IMG/VR virus record: IMGVR_UViG_3300025013_000002
Coordinates: 18,562-82,561 of that record
DNA from: a virus
Length of the DNA stretch: 64,000 nucleotides
Direction: 5' to 3' (one strand)
Every line of letters begins with the position of its first letter. The first letter of the stretch is position 1. A program made the translations under genes and the position numbers. A model generated the notes under the pieces. That model saw nothing but the letters and a program-made list of their open reading frames with translations. It did not search any database and had not been told where the DNA came from. This document shows positions 42,570 to 49,659 of this stretch, piece by piece.

Positions 42570-43220
42570 TTGAGCAGAGGAGAAAAGCTCCGGGTCTTAG
42601 TTGCCTGTGAGTACAGCGGAATTGTTCGCGATGCCTTTATCGCAAGAGGACACGACGCAATGAGTTGCGACCTGCTTCCAACTGAGAAGCTCGGTCCACA
42701 TTACCAAGGAGATGTTCGGGACATTCTCGATCAGGGCTGGGACCTACTGATCGCCCACCCAGACTGCACGTACATAACCAGCAGCGCGGAGTGGGCCTAC
42801 GGCGATGGCCCTTACCACCAGAAGGTTAAGCCCGAGACCTTAGTTGGTGCTGCTAGGAGGGCCGCGAGGGAGGATGCGCTTGATTTCGTCAGGCTGCTTC
42901 TCGCTGCGCCGATCTGTATGAAGTGCATCGAGAACCCTGCACGGGGGGCCATTAATACGAGGGTCAGGAAGCCGGATCAAATCATCCAGCCTTGGCAGTT
43001 CGGTCACGACGCGAGCAAGGCGACTGGGCTCTGGCTTGAGGAGCTTCCTCACTTGTTGCCGACTTGTTTGGTGCTTCCTCGAATGGTAGGGGCGCTCCCG
43101 AGGTGGGGCAATCAGACGGACAGTGGGCAGAACAAGCTGACTCCGGGAAAAGACAGATGGAAAGAACGAGCCCGCACCTACCAAGGTTGGGCTGACGCTA
43201 TGGCGGATCAATGGGGATAA
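42570..43220 (+). CDS. DNA cytosine methyltransferase-like protein, 216 aa
   Basis: TTG 42570 with GGAGATAAT upstream. RVLVACEYSGIVRDAFIARGHDA (SAM-binding loop), then CDLLPTE, YQGDVRDIL and WDLLIAHPDCTYI match a phage family usually annotated as DNA (cytosine) methyltransferase. The catalytic PC motif is read as HPDC, so the activity may be altered. It may modify phage DNA or a nucleotide. Confidence 0.8.
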   Translation: MSRGEKLRVLVACEYSGIVRDAFIARGHDAMSCDLLPTEKLGPHYQGDVRDILDQGWDLLIAHPDCTYITSSAEWAYGDGPYHQKVKPETLVGAARRAAREDALDFVRLLLAAPICMKCIENPARGAINTRVRKPDQIIQPWQFGHDASKATGLWLEELPHLLPTCLVLPRMVGALPRWGNQTDSGQNKLTPGKDRWKERARTYQGWADAMADQWG

Positions 43221-43231
43221 GGAGCTAGAAA

Positions 43232-43624
43232 ATGTCAAGTTTTACGAAGCAGGGCCTTTCTTTAAACGAAGGTGACAAGGTGAAGTGGGATGGTCTCCCG
43301 GCACTGGTTGTAGCGGTAGCTGAGGAGGACACGGAGTGCCCGTACAGGGTATTCAGCGAAGGACACGAGGTGTCCGGGTGGGTGAGTGGGGAGGTGCTGG
43401 AGTTGGTGGAGATGGCTACCTACGAAGAGTTCCTGAACGAGGAACTTTTAAAGGTCGGGGATTTTGTGCGCACGCGACATGGAAGAGGGGTTTTAATCCA
43501 GATAGACCAGGATGACGACAGCATACCCTACTTTGTGGGCGTGTTTGGCTCAGAAGGGCGCTGGATTGAATATGACGAGGAAATCACCTTCATCTCCCGC
43601 CCTGACTACGGGGAGGTGGTTTAG
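43232..43624 (+). CDS. SH3/KOW-like protein, 130 aa
   Basis: LNEGDKVKWDGLPALVVAVA and LKVGDFVRTRHGRGVLIQI are two successive beta-barrel-like units, so the protein looks like a tandem repeat. Followed by a related protein at 43625. Unknown function. Confidence 0.75.
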   Translation: MSSFTKQGLSLNEGDKVKWDGLPALVVAVAEEDTECPYRVFSEGHEVSGWVSGEVLELVEMATYEEFLNEELLKVGDFVRTRHGRGVLIQIDQDDDSIPYFVGVFGSEGRWIEYDEEITFISRPDYGEVV

Positions 43625-44113
43625 ATGAAACCTGAAATTGGGGATAAGGTTCGGGTAGATGATTGGTCGGGTCAGCACGAAGGGGTCGTGTTCAGGCTCC
43701 CGACAGAAACCGTTCCGGAATACTATGTGGGTCGTGAGACTGGCTCTGTGATCTATACCAAAGAAGACAAAATCACAGTCCTTTTCAGGCCTCGTTACGA
43801 GTACGTCAACCAGAATCCGTTCAAGGTTGGCGACCTGGTGACTTGGTATGGCGAGAGGTGCTTGGTGGTTGGGCAGGTGGATGAGGGTGAGTGGAACTAC
43901 CGAGTTTCTCGGCTGAACTACGAAGGGGATTTAACCTCTGTAAGGGAGCAGGATCTTACGCTGGTTCACGCCGCAGGGCATCCGGAGGAGAAGGTTTCGG
44001 TTCAGGACGTTGAGCCTGAAGGTTGGTACGGGTACCCGGATGAGGTGCCTGTGGAAGAACCCAGCAAGCCCTTCAATTTTGAGGAGGTGTACGATGAGCC
44101 AATCCCATTTTAA
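43625..44113 (+). CDS. SH3/KOW-like protein with YDEP tail, 162 aa
   Basis: EIGDKVRVDDWSGQHEGVV and FKVGDLVTWYGERCLVVGQ are two beta-barrel-like units as in its neighbour. The C-terminus ends FEEVYDEPIPF; the same YDEP motif occurs twice in the DUF3310 protein (10933-11724). ATG follows the previous stop by one base. Confidence 0.75.
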   Translation: MKPEIGDKVRVDDWSGQHEGVVFRLPTETVPEYYVGRETGSVIYTKEDKITVLFRPRYEYVNQNPFKVGDLVTWYGERCLVVGQVDEGEWNYRVSRLNYEGDLTSVREQDLTLVHAAGHPEEKVSVQDVEPEGWYGYPDEVPVEEPSKPFNFEEVYDEPIPF

Positions 44114-44297
44114 CCTGCTTCCCTGCCCCTTCTGCGGCTCTCCTGCAGAACTGGATGTGATGGAAGACCACCACGGCGAGTACTTTAACTTGGGTTGCTT
44201 GGACAATGGATGCCCCGCTCGCTGGATCTACTACACGACCGCCTCTGAGGATATCTCGGTCGAAGAAGCAGTTGCAAAATGGAACGGGAGGGTTTGA
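44094..44297 (+). CDS. Lar-like zinc-ribbon protein, 67 aa
   Basis: ATG 44094 with GGAGG upstream. LLPCPFCGSPAEL..GCLDNGCPA..VEEAVAKWNGRV has the Lar/restriction-alleviation layout (CPFCG, C...C, AV..WN.R). Lar relieves host type I restriction in prophage Rac; the role here is inferred from family membership. Overlaps the previous gene by 20 nt. Confidence 0.8.
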   Translation: MSQSHFNLLPCPFCGSPAELDVMEDHHGEYFNLGCLDNGCPARWIYYTTASEDISVEEAVAKWNGRV

Positions 44298-44479
44298 TGA
44301 GCGGAGACAGATTTTGCAACTGCGACTTCACCATCTCCCGCCTACAGGCCCAACTGGAGCTGGCTCACAAACGCGAGTCAGAGCTTGAGGAGTTGCTGAG
44401 GGAGGCCAAGGAATTAGCAGAAACCTACCGCGTTTTTACGCGGAGAACAATTCAGACAAAAGGAGCAGAAAATGTTTAG
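44297..44479 (+). CDS. Coiled-coil protein, 60 aa
   Basis: ATG 44297 (GGGAGG upstream). CNC near the start, then a coiled coil (ISRLQAQLELAHKRESELEE). Unknown; overlaps the next gene by 8 nt. Confidence 0.65.
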   Translation: MSGDRFCNCDFTISRLQAQLELAHKRESELEELLREAKELAETYRVFTRRTIQTKGAENV

Positions 44480-44897
44480 AGATGTGAAAGTAGGAGATCG
44501 AGTTTGGGATATCAGATTTGGGTGGGGCACAGTGAGGCACGTAAGTCCTCTTGGGTTCTTCCCTCTTCATGTAGAAATGGACCTTCGTGACGAAGGCGAG
44601 GCTATTTTTGAGGAGTACACTTGGGAGGGCTACGTGATCCCGCAGCCACTCAACCCAACCCTCTTCTGGGACGAGATCGTAATCAAGGCGCCTGAGAAGC
44701 CTGTGAGGTTGGTCGAGAGAACGTTTGAGGGTTGGGTGAATTTGTATGAGGTAGGCGACCCCTGTTTCCATAGTACCAAGAATGGAGCGGACCTTGCTGA
44801 TTCTGGCAGGCTGGGTGTGTTCAGTGTGTCCTTGGTAATCAAAGAAGTGCCTGAATGTGTTGCCCTGTGTCTGGAGGGCTTCAATGAACTCGCGTAA
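44472..44897 (+). CDS. Conserved phage protein, 141 aa
   Basis: FRDVKVGDRVWDIRFGWGTV.. and YVIPQPLNPTLFWDEIVI resemble a phage family with a GDRVW..GWG beta-barrel start and a PTLFW motif; function unknown. The C-terminal half is novel to me. AAAGGAG at ATG 44472. Confidence 0.75.
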   Translation: MFRDVKVGDRVWDIRFGWGTVRHVSPLGFFPLHVEMDLRDEGEAIFEEYTWEGYVIPQPLNPTLFWDEIVIKAPEKPVRLVERTFEGWVNLYEVGDPCFHSTKNGADLADSGRLGVFSVSLVIKEVPECVALCLEGFNELA

Positions 44898-45336
44898 CAT
44901 CGCAAAATGTGCCATCTGCTGCGACATCATCGAGTCCACGTACCGCCACCATTTTATTACCTGCAAGTGTGGCGCGATCAGCCTGGATGGTGGAGATGAT
45001 TATCAGAGAGGTGTAGGTGAGCCGAAGGATTTCCTTCAGCTTAGCGAAGAAGAAATCGCTGCGTGGGATTCGGTGCCTACTGGAAGGCTGGAGGATTGGG
45101 CTTACGTGGGTGGAGTCATCTACGGGGCCGTCTTCGACGACAAGCTGAAGCGTTTTCGTGATGGAACCGAGATCCACACTTCCTCGGTGGCATCACCCGC
45201 GAAGGACCGGAAGGAGGGGAAGGTGATCCAGACCAGAGGTAGCACCTATTTACTAGGCAAAAAGTTCGAGCCGAGGAAGGATTGGACTGCTGAGGTCGTG
45301 GAGGTAGCGGCTGAGGTTGGAGTTGGTGCGTTTTAA
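44884..45336 (+). CDS. Conserved phage zinc-ribbon protein, 150 aa
   Basis: ATG 44884 with GGAGGG upstream. N-terminal CAICCDIIESTYRHHFITCKCGAI..DGGDDYQR is a small phage domain (KC..C.D.IES..HDF..C.CG.I..DGG.DY). The C-terminal part (YLLGKKFEPRKDW) is unrelated. Last gene of the plus-strand accessory operon. Confidence 0.8.
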   Translation: MNSRNIAKCAICCDIIESTYRHHFITCKCGAISLDGGDDYQRGVGEPKDFLQLSEEEIAAWDSVPTGRLEDWAYVGGVIYGAVFDDKLKRFRDGTEIHTSSVASPAKDRKEGKVIQTRGSTYLLGKKFEPRKDWTAEVVEVAAEVGVGAF

Positions 45337-45340
45337 ATCA

Positions 45341-45366
45341 AAGCCCTTGGGTCTTCCCAAGGGCTT
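45341..45366. terminator. Bidirectional terminator
   Basis: AAGCCCTTGGG-TCTT-CCCAAGGGCTT, perfect 11-bp stem with T-runs both sides, between convergent genes. Confidence 0.85.
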
Positions 45367-45371
45367 TTCGT

Positions 45372-46610
45372 TTATTCAAATTGCTCCCCAAATTTATCTG
45401 CGTCCTTCCTCTTTTGCTCCCTATCGACGAACGCATATTTCCTCGACATGTTGATGTCGCTGTGATCGAGGAAATCTGCGGTCTTCCTGATGTCCTGCGT
45501 AGCTTGGTAGTAGAAGGTCCCGGCTGAGTGCTTGGTGTCGTGGAAGCGCTTGTCTTCGAGCCCTGCTTCCTTTTTGACCTTCTGGAAAATGTTGTCCCAG
45601 TAGGATCTGGAGATGGGCACTTCCGGAGTCTCACCGCAGAAGAGCCAAGGGCTTTCCTGCTCCTTCTTGGTTAGCCCCTCTAGGTAGGAATCCAGCAGGC
45701 TCCTGAGCTTTGGGATCATGTCCAGATAATGTGTGTAGTCGCCCTGCTTCCTTTTGCTTGCTGGGATGGATACGAGATTTTCCTGGAGGTTCAGGTATTC
45801 CTTTTTTAATGAGCATATGGTTTTCCTCCTGAGCCCACCGAACGCGCCCATCCCTATAATGAGTGGAGCCCTCTTGTCTACCAGCTCCGCTGCTTCCAGA
45901 AGCCTATTCAATTCACCCACCGTGTAAAATTTATCCTCCCTGGAATCGTTCTCGGGCCAAGCAGGTACCACCTGAAGCTGATTGTATTCGAGGTACCGCG
46001 TGTTGTCTGGAGCTACGATCTTGGATTTCACGAAGCAGTTGATCATGTTGATGAGGGTGGTCCTGGCCCGGTTCACAGTCGAGTTCGAGTGACCTAGATC
46101 ATCCCGGCAGTAGACCATGTATGCTTGGAGGTGCTGCGGGAGTAGATCCTGAATGAAAACTGGGAGCCGGTCTGATAACTGGCGTGGCAAGGGCTTGTCG
46201 GTCTTCCAGGAGAACTCTCGGAAGAAGGGAGTCAGGTTTCGGTCTAGGCGTTGGAGGTAGAAGGCTCGTGTGTCGGCGTTGGAGAGCCCTTCGAGGTGGG
46301 TTTTGTAAAGCTCTGCGGCTCGATCCCAGGTCAATTTTTCCCGCTTCTGGTTCAGCTTGAAGCGGTCGTCCACGATCTGACCCAGGACCTGGTTAAGCCG
46401 ATCCTCGGCTTGTTTCTTGTGGATGCTGATCTGCTCCGCGATCTGCTTCCCATCGAAGGAGTAGGAGATGCTCCAGAATTTATCAGCCTCGTTTGTGGTG
46501 CTTCCACACTTTTTGCACGGAGGCATCTTCTTGGGAGGATCGGTGAAGCGCTTCCTGGCCCCACACTCGTAGCATCGGACCACCTTGAAAATCGAACCCT
46601 TTTCTCGCAT
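45372..46610 (-). CDS. int: Tyrosine-family integrase
   Basis: 412 aa site-specific recombinase. N-terminal zinc ribbon (CYEC, CKKC), a core-binding SAM-like domain (about 90-205) and a catalytic domain with GGLRRKTI (Arg I), SKRKQGD (Lys), HDTKH, LDHSDI (His) and the nucleophile in SRKYAFVD. The motif usually HxxR reads HDTK, i.e. Lys in place of Arg II. Own promoter (46631-46659) with a motif A site in the spacer; the tRNA-Gln half at 46942-46980 is the likely attP. Confidence 0.93.
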   Translation of the reverse strand: MREKGSIFKVVRCYECGARKRFTDPPKKMPPCKKCGSTTNEADKFWSISYSFDGKQIAEQISIHKKQAEDRLNQVLGQIVDDRFKLNQKREKLTWDRAAELYKTHLEGLSNADTRAFYLQRLDRNLTPFFREFSWKTDKPLPRQLSDRLPVFIQDLLPQHLQAYMVYCRDDLGHSNSTVNRARTTLINMINCFVKSKIVAPDNTRYLEYNQLQVVPAWPENDSREDKFYTVGELNRLLEAAELVDKRAPLIIGMGAFGGLRRKTICSLKKEYLNLQENLVSIPASKRKQGDYTHYLDMIPKLRSLLDSYLEGLTKKEQESPWLFCGETPEVPISRSYWDNIFQKVKKEAGLEDKRFHDTKHSAGTFYYQATQDIRKTADFLDHSDINMSRKYAFVDREQKRKDADKFGEQFE

Positions 46611-46630
46611 GAGCTTTCCTCCTTGGTCAG

Positions 46631-46659
46631 AATATAATTCAGACGTGAATGGAAGTCAA
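46631..46659 (-). promoter_or_regulatory. Integrase promoter with motif A in the spacer
   Basis: TTGACT (46659-46654), 17 bp, TATATT (46636-46631); AATTCAGACGTGAAT (46636-46650) fills the spacer. Confidence 0.75.
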
Positions 46660-46765
46660 GCCCTTCGCTGCAATATTTGAGCAATAATTGAAATTTCCTG
46701 ACTCTTCCCGATTAGGGCTAAGTGGTGGGATTTGGTAATTTTATTTTATGTATTAGGTAGTTATA

Positions 46766-46780
46766 AATTCAGACGTGATT
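46766..46780. promoter_or_regulatory. Motif A-like palindrome
   Basis: AATTCAGACGTGATT within the integrase arm region. Confidence 0.5.
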
Positions 46781-46860
46781 TTAAATGCTGGATGTGATTT
46801 AAGGAAGTCTTTATGGATTAGGTAGTTGTGAGATTTGAGGCTTTTTAGTTGATATAGCAA

Positions 46861-46885
46861 AGGCCCTCTTGGTTAAGGAGAGCCT
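46861..46885 (-). terminator. Hairpin terminator
   Basis: Minus-strand AGGCTCTC / GAGGGCCT stem (one G-U pair) then TTG; between the tRNA half and the integrase promoter. Confidence 0.45.
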
Positions 46886-46930
46886 AGTTATAACTAGCTG
46901 ATTCTATTGTACAAATAGGTGCATGCAAAT

Positions 46931-46945
46931 AATTCACTTGTGAGT
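46931..46945. promoter_or_regulatory. Motif A palindrome at attP edge
   Basis: AATTCACTTGTGAGT; its right end overlaps the last bases of the tRNA-Gln half. Confidence 0.5.
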
Positions 46946-46980
46946 CAGAGTCCGTTGCCTTACCGCTTGGCGACACCCCA
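46942..46980 (-). other. attP candidate: 5' half of tRNA-Gln(CUG)
   Basis: Minus-strand 39 nt: acceptor strand TGGGGTG, TC, D-arm GCCAAGCGGTAAGGC, ACGGA, anticodon loop CTCTGAC, then TC. Identity to tRNA-Gln stops after the loop; no T-arm or 3' half follows. Integration by recombination here would rebuild the host tRNA gene with a phage-supplied 5' half. A promoter lies just upstream. Confidence 0.75.
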
Positions 46981-46998
46981 ATTTCAACTACTTACGAG

Positions 46999-47028
46999 AT
47001 TTTATTTTCCTTAGCAATAGTCTGTCAA
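46999..47028 (-). promoter_or_regulatory. Promoter aimed at the tRNA-Gln half
   Basis: TTGACA (47028-47023), 18 bp, TAAAAT (47004-46999). Predicted start about 11 nt before the tRNA 5' end. Confidence 0.65.
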
Positions 47029-47054
47029 TTTTTGAATCCGGAATGCTGCTAAAG

Positions 47055-47100
47055 AAAATGCCCTGTCTCGCGTCAGGTGGACCGCAAGATAGGGCATTTT
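47055..47100. terminator. Bidirectional terminator
   Basis: AAAATGCCCTGTCT pairs with AGATAGGGCATTTT (one G-U); A/T-runs on both ends. Ends the 48.0-47.1 kb operon. Confidence 0.8.
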
Positions 47101-47105
47101 GAAAT

Positions 47106-47459
47106 TCAAGTCAACATTCTTTTTCGTCTTTTTTTGGGCTGAGGATCTTGTTTGGAAACTTGGTGGAGCGCCTTGATTTCGTCGAGGAGGATTGAGGGGT
47201 CGATCTGCCACCTACCTTTAGGCCCAGTCTTCCAGCCTGTAAGTTCGCCAAGTTCCAGCTTTCCCTTCAGCCATCTGTCGGACTTGTTGATTTTGATTGA
47301 GGCTTGTTTGAGGCCGATCAGGAGAGGCTCTGGTCGATTTGGGCTAAGCGCTTCGATGGCCGCTTGGAGAATTTTTAATGTCGCGGCATGGACCTCGGCT
47401 TGGGCCTGGAGAAGCCTGAGTAACGATGCTGGGTCCGTGGAAATGGCTTGGGTCTGCAC
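47106..47459 (-). CDS. Excisionase-like winged-helix protein, 117 aa
   Basis: GTG 47459 with GGAGGG upstream. N-terminal helix (SLLRLLQAQAEVHAATLKIL) then a MerR/excisionase-type segment: LIGLKQASIKINKSDRWLKGK..LTGWKTGPKGRWQID, with a basic tail (KKRRKRM). Position next to the attP candidate and integrase supports an Xis role, but this is inference. Confidence 0.65.
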   Translation of the reverse strand: MQTQAISTDPASLLRLLQAQAEVHAATLKILQAAIEALSPNRPEPLLIGLKQASIKINKSDRWLKGKLELGELTGWKTGPKGRWQIDPSILLDEIKALHQVSKQDPQPKKRRKRMLT

Positions 47460-47520
47460 TGGGAAACGCCCTCCTGCAATAGTCTTGCAATTATTGAACT
47501 GGATTTCGAAATGATTCTAC

Positions 47521-47673
47521 CTACTTCCAAGGCCACTTGAATATCGGGGTCGAATAATTCTCCCTGAAAAACTTCCACGAGGCGAAGTGCGACCGGCAGC
47601 AAAAGTGCAGGCCGTACTTCTTGGAGTAGATCCCCTTGTGGCTGAATTCTGAGTGACACCAGGCGCAGGTCAT
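47521..47673 (-). CDS. Zinc-finger protein, 50 aa
   Basis: MTCAWCHSEFSHKGIYSKKY.. with FCCRSHF: CxxC...CCxxH, then a basic aromatic tail. ATG 47673 with GGAG upstream. Confidence 0.65.
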   Translation of the reverse strand: MTCAWCHSEFSHKGIYSKKYGLHFCCRSHFASWKFFRENYSTPIFKWPWK

Positions 47674-47694
47674 TTTCGGTCTCCTGAGTTGATC

Positions 47695-47868
47695 CTACTC
47701 CTGACCTTCGTAAGTAACAAGTTGGAAGCATCTTTTCGGATTCCTAATACAGGTAACGTCGGGAGTCTCTGCAACGCACTCAGATTGCGACCTACAGAAG
47801 TAGCAGCAGGTCTGATTCTCCTTGAAAGGGTCGTAGGGACAACATGTGGATTTGCATCTGGCGATCAT
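47695..47868 (-). CDS. Cys-rich protein, 57 aa
   Basis: MIARCKSTCCPYDPFKENQT then CCYFC and single cysteines near 31, 40 and 47: nine in all. ATGA overlap with the FmdB-like gene upstream. Metal-binding or disulphide-rich; unknown. Confidence 0.65.
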   Translation of the reverse strand: MIARCKSTCCPYDPFKENQTCCYFCRSQSECVAETPDVTCIRNPKRCFQLVTYEGQE

Positions 47869-48047
47869 CTCCCACCTCCGTACAAATCCTTAGCCCACCC
47901 AGAGCCCTTCAAGACAAATGAAGGCGAAGCTACGGTTCGGTGCATCGGATGACCACATTCACAAAGCTGAATTCCCGGTGAGTTGAAGGCCTCCCGGACC
48001 TCCCTTGATTTTTCACATTTGCTGCATTTGTACTCGTACAGAGGCAT
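47865..48047 (-). CDS. FmdB-family zinc-ribbon protein, 60 aa
   Basis: MPLYEYKCSKCEKSREVREA.. CECGHPMHRTVASPSFVLKGSGW is the FmdB/CxxC_CxxC regulatory zinc-ribbon pattern, including the KGSGW end. These are small putative regulators widespread in bacteria and phages. First gene of the operon driven by the 48131-48159 promoter. Confidence 0.85.
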   Translation of the reverse strand: MPLYEYKCSKCEKSREVREAFNSPGIQLCECGHPMHRTVASPSFVLKGSGWAKDLYGGGR

Positions 48048-48062
48048 TTTAGAAAATCTCCT

Positions 48063-48077
48063 ATTCGGATATGAATT
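48063..48077. promoter_or_regulatory. Motif A-like palindrome
   Basis: ATTCGGATATGAATT upstream of the FmdB-like gene. Confidence 0.5.
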
Positions 48078-48130
48078 GATTGGGTAAAACGAAAGGCCCC
48101 GCTAAAGCCCCTTTTCACCTTTTGACGAGG

Positions 48131-48159
48131 ATGTTACGTCAGGTCGGGCTCGGTGTCAA
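48131..48159 (-). promoter_or_regulatory. Leftward promoter of the divergent pair
   Basis: TTGACA (48159-48154), 17 bp, TAACAT (48136-48131). Faces away from the late promoter at 48191. Confidence 0.65.
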
Positions 48160-48165
48160 GAAAAT

Positions 48166-48180
48166 AATTCATATCTGAAT
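48166..48180. promoter_or_regulatory. Motif A palindrome between divergent promoters
   Basis: AATTCATATCTGAAT, lying between the two -35 boxes at 48154 and 48191. Confidence 0.65.
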
Positions 48181-48190
48181 AAAAATTCAC

Positions 48191-48218
48191 TTGACAAATG
48201 ACGAAAGTGTGATACAAT
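48191..48218 (+). promoter_or_regulatory. Late operon promoter
   Basis: TTGACA (48191-48196), 16 bp, extended -10 TGATACAAT (TACAAT 48213-48218). A GAGGG/CCCTC hairpin (48226-48241) follows in the leader. Confidence 0.7.
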
Positions 48219-48244
48219 TTTTAATGAGGGAGTGTACCCTCAAC

Positions 48245-48259
48245 AATTCAGATGTGAAT
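48245..48259. promoter_or_regulatory. Motif A palindrome
   Basis: AATTCAGATGTGAAT in the late leader, 10 nt before the first start codon. Confidence 0.65.
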
Positions 48260-48269
48260 GGGAGAACGA

Positions 48270-48659
48270 ATGGGAGATTGGATTGAGATCAAACCGGAGC
48301 AAGTAAGGAAGGACAACAGCAACCTGTGGCGCATGGAGGGGGAGGGCACCTACATCAATGAGGAGTTAAAGAAATTGAAATTCAAAAAGGTTGAGCCTGA
48401 GCACATTGACCGGCTGAGAAACTGGGTGGCAGTCACTGGCTATGGAATTGCCCATCCTTACGAGGACTTGGATGCTCAATTGGATCTGCAGACTTTTATC
48501 GCGAGGCTAACCGAAGTAGATGCTGAAATTTTTGAACTGTTTCTGGAGAACTACTCGGTCAAGGAAATAGCTGCTGAGGTAAACCGAAATACCAAAACTG
48601 TGTACCGCAGGTTGAGCGGAATTATCGACCAGTACAAGACCTACTACCTGGAGGAATAA
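48270..48659 (+). CDS. Sigma-region-4-like HTH regulator, 129 aa
   Basis: ATG 48270 has GGGAGAACGA upstream; ATG 48258 has none. The C-terminus IFELFLENYSVKEIAAEVNR then NTKTVYRRLSGIIDQYKTY is a region-4-type helix-turn-helix, like RinA/ArpU-type late regulators. First gene of the late operon, directly before terminase, as these regulators often are. Confidence 0.75.
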   Translation: MGDWIEIKPEQVRKDNSNLWRMEGEGTYINEELKKLKFKKVEPEHIDRLRNWVAVTGYGIAHPYEDLDAQLDLQTFIARLTEVDAEIFELFLENYSVKEIAAEVNRNTKTVYRRLSGIIDQYKTYYLEE

Positions 48660-49174
48660 TGGAAGAAGATAAAATACTTGGCACCAAATCAATCGTACCA
48701 AAGGACACCGACGCTTTCGAATTAGCGGATTTTGAAACACCGCTTTCAACCTCAGCAGTACCAAATGTCTTGTGGAGTATCGAGAAGCATAAAGTTGCTC
48801 AACTACTGGCTTTGTCTGGGCTATCTAAAGCTCAGATCAGTCGAGAAACAAAGGTTCCGCTCGGAGCCATCAAGAAGTGGCAGGAAAGCCAGGAGTTCCG
48901 TGACTACGTAAACCAGTTAGTCCTCGAATCAGCAAATCTCATGAAGGCCACCCGCCTGCAGATCCTGACCAAAATCCTGAACGCCAGAATTGACGAAGCG
49001 GAAAAAACTGACGACTACGCCCGCCTATCTAAAGCCGACACGGTAGACATCATCAACGCGATCCGGAAAGAGACGGTCGAGGATGAGGAGAAGAAGGAGT
49101 CGAAGTACGTTCAGATCCTGGAGAAGATGGTTGAACTGACCCACCAACCCAGGACCTTGGAGCTTCCTAAATAA
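48659..49174 (+). CDS. Terminase small subunit (probable)
   Basis: Helix-turn-helix KHKVAQLLALSGLSKAQISRETKVPLGAIKKW at about 40-72, then a helical oligomerisation region (TRLQILTKILNARIDEAEK). This layout and position just upstream of TerL fit a small terminase subunit, which would bind pac/cos DNA. TAATG coupling to the preceding gene. Confidence 0.75.
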   Translation: MEEDKILGTKSIVPKDTDAFELADFETPLSTSAVPNVLWSIEKHKVAQLLALSGLSKAQISRETKVPLGAIKKWQESQEFRDYVNQLVLESANLMKATRLQILTKILNARIDEAEKTDDYARLSKADTVDIINAIRKETVEDEEKKESKYVQILEKMVELTHQPRTLELPK

Positions 49175-49206
49175 ACTGTCTAAATGAGAATTTAGATAGC
49201 CTACCA

Positions 49207-49250
49207 CCCCAATAAGGTATTGAGAACAAAATTCAATATCTTTTATGGGG
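49207..49250 (+). other. Leader hairpin
   Basis: CCCCAATAAGGTATTGA pairs imperfectly with TCAATATCTTTTATGGGG just before ATG 49258. It could restrict translation of the membrane gene. Confidence 0.45.
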
Positions 49251-49257
49251 TCCTTAA

Positions 49258-49659
49258 ATGAATGCTTTTTTAGCCAAGATATTCGGCAACAGGCCTGGAG
49301 TTATTTTCAGGCTGTACATGGCAGCGGTGCTTTTTCAGTTTTCACTCCTCAGTTTCGCCTCAGTTGATCTGGCGGCTACGAATGATTTCTGCTTGGGTCC
49401 CTTCAACATGGTGCTGGATATATCCTTCTGGCTCGGCGTGTTTTCGTCGCTGGGCGCCTGCAGTTTGGCTTTTAGAAGCAAATACGTGAACTGGCCGCTA
49501 GGTACCCTACTCAGTGAATCAGCCGCAGTCCTCGCCTTCGTCGTCCTCAGCTTTGACTACTTGACCCGCAAGCCTCCGATCATCGCAGGTAGCGTTCTCT
49601 CCGTAACCGCAGCTATTTTCCTGATTGGAGGCCTTATCTATGAGCGAAGAAATCCTTAA
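49258..49659 (+). CDS. Four-helix membrane protein, 133 aa
   Basis: Hydrophobic segments at about 15-37, 50-75, 82-103 and 110-128. Possible holin or membrane protein of the lysis module because it precedes an XhlA-like gene; no holin family match recognised. Weak Shine-Dalgarno, with a hairpin directly upstream. Confidence 0.65.
   Translation: MNAFLAKIFGNRPGVIFRLYMAAVLFQFSLLSFASVDLAATNDFCLGPFNMVLDISFWLGVFSSLGACSLAFRSKYVNWPLGTLLSESAAVLAFVVLSFDYLTRKPPIIAGSVLSVTAAIFLIGGLIYERRNP

Larger units (their letters stand above)
46660..46941. other. Integrase arm region
   Basis: About 280 bp with no gene. Contains direct repeats ATTAGGTAGTT (46752-46762 and 46817-46827, 65 bp apart), the palindrome CTAGTTATAACTAG (46884-46897) and motif A-type sites. 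Candidate integrase arm-binding region. Confidence 0.5.
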
